From: Aminobacter ciceronei
GTDB taxonomy: Bacteria; Pseudomonadota; Alphaproteobacteria; Rhizobiales; Rhizobiaceae
Reading direction: 5' to 3'
DNA length: 50,835 nucleotides
NCBI RefSeq assembly: GCF_014138625.1
Contig: NZ_JACJHY010000038.1
Coordinates: forward strand, 1-50,835
Shown in pieces: positions 45,979 to 50,835 of this stretch (the stretch's first letter is position 1; every line of letters starts with the position of its first letter). The notes beneath the pieces are model-generated. The model was not told the DNA's origin. It did no database searches and saw only the letters and a program-made list of their open reading frames with translations. Made by a program: the position numbers and the translations under genes.

Positions 45979-46980
45979 ATGCTTGAATTCATATGTCGTA
46001 GAATTCTTTCGTTGTTTCCGGTTATACTAGGACTTCTAGTTCTAACGTATGCATTGCTTTATCTTGCGCCATCCGATCCGGCCACCATTCTTGCAGGTGA
46101 AAATGCAAGTGTCGAAGACATACAAGCGGTTCGGAAAGAATATGGCCTTGATCGGCCCGTGTACGTTCAATTCGGAATGTATCTGAAGCAGGTTTCGGTT
46201 GGAAATCTTGGTGTGTCTATGTATTCCAACAGGCCTGTTTTGGAGGATATCGCTCAGAGGTTACCCGCCACTATCGAGCTGGCCTTGGTGTCGTTGGTGC
46301 TTATGGCTATCGGTGGCATTACACTTGGCACCATGGGAGCGGTTTGGCACAACTCGCCGATCGACCACGTAACCCGGATGATTTCCGTCGCGGGCCTTGC
46401 GATTGCCACGTTTTGGCTCGCGATCATGCTTCAGTTGGTCTTTGCGATGGTGCTTGGGTGGTTTCCAGTACGGGGGCGGATTCCGCCTGAAATGGTGCCG
46501 CCGGTTCAGATTACAGGTCTCTACCTGCTTGACTCGATTCTGACGCTTAACTTCTCAGCGTTCCGAGATGCTGTCCGTCACATTACCCTTCCAGCAATTA
46601 CCCTTGCGTTTGGTGGGCTCGCCACCGTGGCTCGCTTCACCAGGTCCTCGATGTTGGAGAATCTGACCAAGGAATATGTGTCGTACCAGCATGCAACGGG
46701 CGTTCCGTTCAGGCGAATTATTGTTCCTTATGTACTACGAAATTCGGTAATTACAGCGGTAACGCAGCTTGGACTTCTTTTCGGCTCTCTAATATCCGGA
46801 GCTGTTGTCGTCGAGATGATATTTGATTGGCCAGGCATCGGGTCGTACTTGGTGAACGCAATATTCACGTCCGACTACAAGGTGATATTGGCGGTAACGA
46901 TAGTAGTTGGAGTTATTTATGCGCTGGTCAACATCATTGTTGATGTTATCCACGCGATGATCGATCCGCGTTTGAGGTAG
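45979..46980 (+). CDS. DppB-type ABC permease
   Basis: 333 aa, six membrane segments. It starts MLEFICRRILSLFPVILGLL and contains the large periplasmic loop and the GLDRPVYVQFGMYLKQVSVG stretch of the DppB group. The coupling segment is AGVPFRRIIVPYVLRNSVIT-like (ATGVPFRRIIVPYVL). It pairs with the DppC-type permease starting 9 bp downstream, in a single operon. Confidence 0.95.
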   Translation: MLEFICRRILSLFPVILGLLVLTYALLYLAPSDPATILAGENASVEDIQAVRKEYGLDRPVYVQFGMYLKQVSVGNLGVSMYSNRPVLEDIAQRLPATIELALVSLVLMAIGGITLGTMGAVWHNSPIDHVTRMISVAGLAIATFWLAIMLQLVFAMVLGWFPVRGRIPPEMVPPVQITGLYLLDSILTLNFSAFRDAVRHITLPAITLAFGGLATVARFTRSSMLENLTKEYVSYQHATGVPFRRIIVPYVLRNSVITAVTQLGLLFGSLISGAVVVEMIFDWPGIGSYLVNAIFTSDYKVILAVTIVVGVIYALVNIIVDVIHAMIDPRLR

Positions 46981-46988
46981 GGGAAATT

Positions 46989-47825
46989 ATGGTTGTGAAG
47001 AAGTTCTCCCGTGATTTGCCCGCTACATTCGGCCTGATAGTTGTGATGTCGATCTTGACAGTCGCAGTATTCGGCTGGTGGCTGGTGTCCGGCCCATCCG
47101 ATGTCTATGACTCGAATCTGCTGGCAAGGCTTTCACCCCCATCCGCGCAAAATCCGTTCGGGACCGATGATTTGGGGCGCGACGTTTATTCTCGTGTGAT
47201 CATCGGAGCGCGTTCCGCGCTCCTGGTCGGAGTTGGGGTCGTCGCCGCGTCTATGTTGATCGGAGTTCCGATTGGCCTCTATGCGGGCTACACGCGAACA
47301 ATTGGTTCCGAAGTAGTCATGCGGATTACCGACATTTTTCTTGCGGTGCCGCAGTTAGTGTTGGCTCTTGCGATCGCGCAAATTCTGTCGCGAGGATTGG
47401 AGAGTGCGATGCTTGCCCTCGCGCTCACATATTGGCCAGCATTTGCTAGAACCGTTTATGGTGAGGTGCGACACCAGAAGACTTCTCTTTATGTCGAGGC
47501 CCTAGAGGGGCTCGGTGCAAGTCCGTTTCGTATCGCTGTGCTTCATCTTCTGCCGAACGTGGCGCCCGCGATCATTATTCGCGCCACCATCGGGGTAGGA
47601 TTTGCAATCCTCACGGCAGCGACCTTGGGCTTCCTTGGTATTGGTGCGACACCGCCAAGCCCAGACTGGGGGCTCGCAATTGCAGAGAGCCGTCAATTCC
47701 TCCCAGAAAGCTGGTGGCTGGCGCTTTTCCCGGGTTTAGCGATCTTCATTACGGTGTTGGGTTTCAACTTACTCGGTGACGGTTTGCGCGACATATTAGA
47801 TCCTAAGTTGAGGCGATCGCGATGA
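46989..47825 (+). CDS. DppC-type ABC permease
   Basis: 278 aa. It starts MVVKKFSRDLPATFGLIVVM and includes NPFGTDDLGRDVYSRVIIGA and YVEALEGLGASPFRIAVLHL, the usual DppC/OppC landmarks. The ribosome-binding region is GGGGAAATT. It forms a heterodimer with the DppB-type permease. The stop overlaps the ATG of the next ATPase gene (ATGA). Confidence 0.95.
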   Translation: MVVKKFSRDLPATFGLIVVMSILTVAVFGWWLVSGPSDVYDSNLLARLSPPSAQNPFGTDDLGRDVYSRVIIGARSALLVGVGVVAASMLIGVPIGLYAGYTRTIGSEVVMRITDIFLAVPQLVLALAIAQILSRGLESAMLALALTYWPAFARTVYGEVRHQKTSLYVEALEGLGASPFRIAVLHLLPNVAPAIIIRATIGVGFAILTAATLGFLGIGATPPSPDWGLAIAESRQFLPESWWLALFPGLAIFITVLGFNLLGDGLRDILDPKLRRSR

Positions 47826-48829
47826 AAGATACTCTTCCTCTCCTGAGCGTTCGAAACCTCCAGTTGGTTATTCCGACAGATGAAGGAACCGCAAAAATCC
47901 TGGATCGCGTCACTTTTGAGGTAGCAGAAGGTGAAGTGGTTGGGCTTGTGGGGGAGTCGGGCTGTGGGAAATCGACGCTTATTAAGGCGATACTAGGCAT
48001 CCTACCCAACCAAGCTGAAATAGTGAGTGGAGAAATCAAGTTCGGCGGCCTGGACCTCCTCGGGTCCGCGACGCGTCGCACGTGGCATGCCGCCAAAGAT
48101 ATAGGTTTCATTCCGCAGGATCCCTTTACCGCTCTCAATCCTGTTTTCAAGGTTGGGGTCCAAATGATGGAAATTCTGCGTTGGAGTGGCCTGCCCGGCG
48201 AACCGCCAGGATACATTGGTGGAAATACCAGGCAGCGCCACCGTGAACATTTGATAAAAATGCTCAAAGCAGTGCAGATTCCCGATCCCGAGGACGCGTT
48301 CGAGCGTTACCCCCATCAGTTTTCAGGCGGCCAGCGACAGCGAATACTGATTGCTTCGGCCTTGTCTTCACGTCCCAAGTTGATCGTTGCTGACGAACCT
48401 ACAACTGCCCTCGATGTCACGACACAGCGCGAGATCCTAATTCTACTTAGAGAACTCATCGAAGACGACAAAACCTCGATGCTTCTGGTAACTCATGACT
48501 TCGGTGTAGTAGCTCAAATGTGTGACAGCGTGTCCGTAATGTACGCCGGGCAAACCATGGAAAATGGCACTGCCAAAGACATTATCCACACCCCCATCCA
48601 CCCCTACACGAAACGTCTTCTGGCCTGCCATCCTGAACTCAGCGATGAGATAGTTGGGATTCCTGGAACTGTCCCCTCACCGATCTTCGCTCCCCCGGGA
48701 TGCCGCTTCGGGCCGAGATGTACCTCATGTCGTCCAGCGTGCAGTGAACAGAGGCCGCCGCTGATGAAGCCAGTTGGCGGGCAGCGTGATGTGGCTTGTG
48801 TTTTGCTCGATCAAGGAGTGAGGGTGTAA
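47822..48829 (+). CDS. DppD-type ABC ATP-binding protein
   Basis: 335 aa. Walker A GESGCGKSTLI, Q-loop IGFIPQDPFTALNPVFK, signature SGGQRQRILIASAL, Walker B LIVADEPTTALDVT and the C-terminal oligopeptide-type Cys motif FGPRCTSCRPACSE. It energises the peptide-type transporter with the DppF-type partner whose ATG lies in its stop codon (TAATG). Confidence 0.95.
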   Translation: MKDTLPLLSVRNLQLVIPTDEGTAKILDRVTFEVAEGEVVGLVGESGCGKSTLIKAILGILPNQAEIVSGEIKFGGLDLLGSATRRTWHAAKDIGFIPQDPFTALNPVFKVGVQMMEILRWSGLPGEPPGYIGGNTRQRHREHLIKMLKAVQIPDPEDAFERYPHQFSGGQRQRILIASALSSRPKLIVADEPTTALDVTTQREILILLRELIEDDKTSMLLVTHDFGVVAQMCDSVSVMYAGQTMENGTAKDIIHTPIHPYTKRLLACHPELSDEIVGIPGTVPSPIFAPPGCRFGPRCTSCRPACSEQRPPLMKPVGGQRDVACVLLDQGVRV

Positions 48830-49686
48830 TGGCAATTCTTGAGGTAGAGCATCTTGTAACAGAGTTTGCTGGGGGAAAGAGCCTGTTCAAGACAACTCCT
48901 GGAACGCGTGCCGTAGACGATGTCAGCTTTAGTCTCGCGCAAGGGGAAGTGCTTGGCATCGTCGGAGAGTCCGGGAGCGGAAAAAGTACGCTCGCTAAAA
49001 CCGTTTTGGGGATCATACGTGAATCGGCGGGACAAATTCGTCTGGATGGCACGACGGTTTCCGGGGTGGACAAACGGCAAGCCAGAAGAATCCGTGCGGA
49101 CATCCAGTATGTGCACCAAGATCCTGGAGCGGCTCTGGATCCTTGGTGGAGTGTGGGGCGTTCGCTGCACGAGTCATTGATAATTCACCAGCCAGCGCTT
49201 TCAAGCGAAGATCGCGAAGCAATCATCGATCGGATGCTGTCGGCAGTTGGTTTGGATAAGGCTTTTAAGATCCGGTACCCGCACGAACTTTCGGGCGGAC
49301 AGCAAAGGCGAATTGGACTTGCAAGAAGTTTGATATTGAATCCCCGTATTTTGATACTGGATGAACCAACGTCAGGTCTAGACTTGTCTGTTCAGGCAAC
49401 CGTTGTGCGCCTTTTCGAGGAAATAAAACAGGAATACGGGTTGTCTTATATATTTATTACCCATGACTTGTCACTAGTTAGGCGCATTTCGGATCGAATA
49501 GCAATTATGTATCGTGGGAAGATTGTCGAGGCTGGCGAAACGAGGCAAATCTTTAGTAATCCGCAGCACGAATATACGCGATCGTTGCTTGCGGCAGCCC
49601 CGCCGCTGAGCCCCTCTCTAGAATATCTGGGTCTTAGAACCGAACGGTTGCCAAACAAAACTACTGTCATGAGCGCTGTGAGCTAG
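48829..49686 (+). CDS. DppF-type ABC ATP-binding protein
   Basis: 285 aa from ATG 48829 (overlap TAATG). Walker A GESGSGKSTLA, QDPGAALDPWWSV in the Q-loop region, signature SGGQQRRIGLARSL, Walker B LILDEPTSGLDLS and switch His in FITHDLSLVRRISD. It ends soon after the ATPase core (PHEYTRSLLAAAPP-like); it lacks the C-terminal Cys motif seen in the DppD-type partner. Fifth and last gene of the transporter operon. Confidence 0.94.
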   Translation: MAILEVEHLVTEFAGGKSLFKTTPGTRAVDDVSFSLAQGEVLGIVGESGSGKSTLAKTVLGIIRESAGQIRLDGTTVSGVDKRQARRIRADIQYVHQDPGAALDPWWSVGRSLHESLIIHQPALSSEDREAIIDRMLSAVGLDKAFKIRYPHELSGGQQRRIGLARSLILNPRILILDEPTSGLDLSVQATVVRLFEEIKQEYGLSYIFITHDLSLVRRISDRIAIMYRGKIVEAGETRQIFSNPQHEYTRSLLAAAPPLSPSLEYLGLRTERLPNKTTVMSAVS

Positions 49687-49856
49687 CGCGCGGTGACGCG
49701 CCGGCGCTCATTTGGGCGGCGTTGCCAGCGGGGATGGCCCGCCTGGTGGGGGGCAAAGTTAGCCCCGTTCCTGGAAAAGTGGCAGCGTATCCGCCGATGC
49801 AGAGGCTGAGGCGAATTATCTCCAGAACGGACGCTTGGTCTGCGGAAGGTAACGCA

Positions 49857-50804
49857 ATGAAGGAGCCATGCGATCTCATTCTGAGCCAGGGCGCAGTACT
49901 GCCTATCGCGCCACCTAGGACATTGATTTTTCCAGGCTCGGTTGCAGTGCGAGGTGGAAGTATTGTCGGAGTTGGGGCTAGCAGTGAGATAGACCGCAGG
50001 TTCAGCGCTCAACGAGTCTTGGATTGCGGCGGACAGGTCATTCTACCAGGGTTGGTCAATGTCCATGCTCAAGCAGGCATGAACCTGATTAGAGCGTATG
50101 CGGTAGACAAGCCATTTCATCGGGTCAGCTCTATTGCCAAGCGGTATGTCGAGGTGATCGACAGCTGGTCGACTTTTGTTGCTGCGCAACTCACTTGCAT
50201 TGAGTTTGTCCGCGGAGGAATTACCACCTTTGCGGACGTATTTCACTACGCCGATGCTACGGCCGAGGCTGTCGCTCGGGTTGGGATACGGGCTACCGTC
50301 GCGCCCCTTGTCGGTGACGATTTGGCTCAGATCCAAAACGACCTGAGCGCTATCGGGCAATACGCCAAGTGTGGAATCTCGTCAGCGATCGGAGTTTCAA
50401 TCAGAGGTCGCGATCTGTGTGGATCGTTGGAGGGCGTAGTTGCTTTCGCGCGGGCTGCCGGGGTGCCAATACACTTCACCGATTTTGATCATTCTCAACG
50501 GCAGGCATATGGCGACCCCTTCGCGCAGTTGGTCGGCGGAGGGTTTGCACCACATGGAGACGTTCTGGCAAATCCTGCCAGTCTTGACGTTGAAGACCTA
50601 AACCGCCTTCGAGCAACTGGCCTCGGAGTGGCGCATATCCCATCAAATGCCCAGATGGGCGAGCAAGCTGCTGTTGCTGGAGGCTGTATTCGCCAGCGGG
50701 TGCCAGTGGGGCTCGGCACAGGTAGTGCAGCGAGAGGTGGTGACCTGCCACTGAACTGTCATCCATTGGCGATTAGAGCCTCGGCCGTTTTTGTTACGCC
50801 CTGA
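49857..50804 (+). CDS. amidohydrolase-fold protein with degraded active site (truncated)
   Basis: 315 aa from ATG 49857 (GGAAGG upstream). The fold is that of the cytosine-deaminase/ATZ-TRZ-like amidohydrolases: GQVILPGLVNVHAQAGMNLI, GGITTFADVFHYADATAEAV, RVGIRATVAPLVGD and GVPIHFTDFDHS. However, the strand-1 HxH is H70-A-Q72, the strand-5 HxH is H206-F-T208, the strand-6 His is missing (HGDVLANPASL), and the strand-8 Asp is replaced (GLGTGSAARG instead of GTDG). Most metal ligands are lost, so deaminase activity is doubtful. Members are about 450 aa; this one stops at 50804, close to the window edge, so the end may be truncated. Confidence 0.75.
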   Translation: MKEPCDLILSQGAVLPIAPPRTLIFPGSVAVRGGSIVGVGASSEIDRRFSAQRVLDCGGQVILPGLVNVHAQAGMNLIRAYAVDKPFHRVSSIAKRYVEVIDSWSTFVAAQLTCIEFVRGGITTFADVFHYADATAEAVARVGIRATVAPLVGDDLAQIQNDLSAIGQYAKCGISSAIGVSIRGRDLCGSLEGVVAFARAAGVPIHFTDFDHSQRQAYGDPFAQLVGGGFAPHGDVLANPASLDVEDLNRLRATGLGVAHIPSNAQMGEQAAVAGGCIRQRVPVGLGTGSAARGGDLPLNCHPLAIRASAVFVTP

Positions 50805-50835
50805 GGCGCGGTGAAAGCAACCGGCGGAGGCGCGG

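Overview
The window looks like a segment of an alphaproteobacterial genome, most likely a Hyphomicrobiales/rhizobial organism. This is inferred from GC-rich coding DNA, an initiator tRNA and tRNA-Arg fragments of alphaproteobacterial type, degenerate IS66 and IS630 copies that resemble rhizobial ones, and many ABC transporters and LysR regulators. It reads as accessory DNA: an island end, an immunity-type region, a scar of decayed transposons, then a long catabolic region.

Region 1 (1-3.4 kb). An intact initiator tRNA (19-95) is overlapped by the 3' end of a large serine recombinase whose last codons are read through the tRNA on the opposite strand. This is the usual look of an island end at a tRNA attachment site. 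A small recombinase-linked ORF, an exported protein of unknown function and an XRE regulator with two operator-like palindromes follow.

Region 2 (3.45-17.5 kb), candidate defence island. Two 46-bp copies of the 3' end of tRNA-Arg(CCG) (3449-3494 and 13649-13694) bound a 10.2-kb block with no integrase of its own. It carries a NERD-nuclease/NACHT-like ATPase (1146 aa) followed by an Abi-C-like protein; a CoiA-like/DUF6035 nuclease with a small coupled partner; and, divergent from that, a three-gene operon (mobile mystery protein A, Fic-type mobile mystery protein B, HEPN-like protein) behind two perfect operator palindromes. Just outside the right repeat lies a PHP+SMC-like ATPase of the TrlF/Ppl type, followed by a GNAT gene broken by two frameshifts.

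Region 3 (17.5-20.4 kb) holds a hypothetical gene and a decayed IS66 element (tnpA/tnpB remnants, tnpC missing).

Region 4 (20.4-34.9 kb), catabolism. LysR, MmgE/PrpD, acyl-CoA dehydrogenase, a frameshifted MaoC/FAS1-like hydratase, a second LysR, an IS630 fragment, a CitE-like lyase, class I fumarase, aldehyde dehydrogenase, ferredoxin reductase, [2Fe-2S] ferredoxin and cytochrome P450. With the CaiB-type CoA transferase at 40.2 kb this gives the CoA transferase / hydratase / citramalyl-CoA lyase triad known from itaconate (C5-dicarboxylate) degradation, next to a complete three-component P450 system.

Region 5 (34.9-50.8 kb), uptake and nitrogen-compound chemistry. A polar-amino-acid-type ABC transporter, GFA-domain protein, adenosine/adenine deaminase, CoA transferase, an NtaA/DszA-type flavin monooxygenase coupled to a flavin reductase fused to a MarR domain, a complete five-gene peptide/opine-type ABC transporter, and an amidohydrolase-fold protein that has lost nearly all its metal ligands. 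The arrangement suggests import and oxidative opening of a nitrogen-containing organic compound, with carbon ending as pyruvate and acetyl-CoA; the substrate cannot be read from sequence.

Caution: the three frameshifts in two otherwise well-preserved genes sit at homopolymer runs, so sequencing error must be weighed against real decay.
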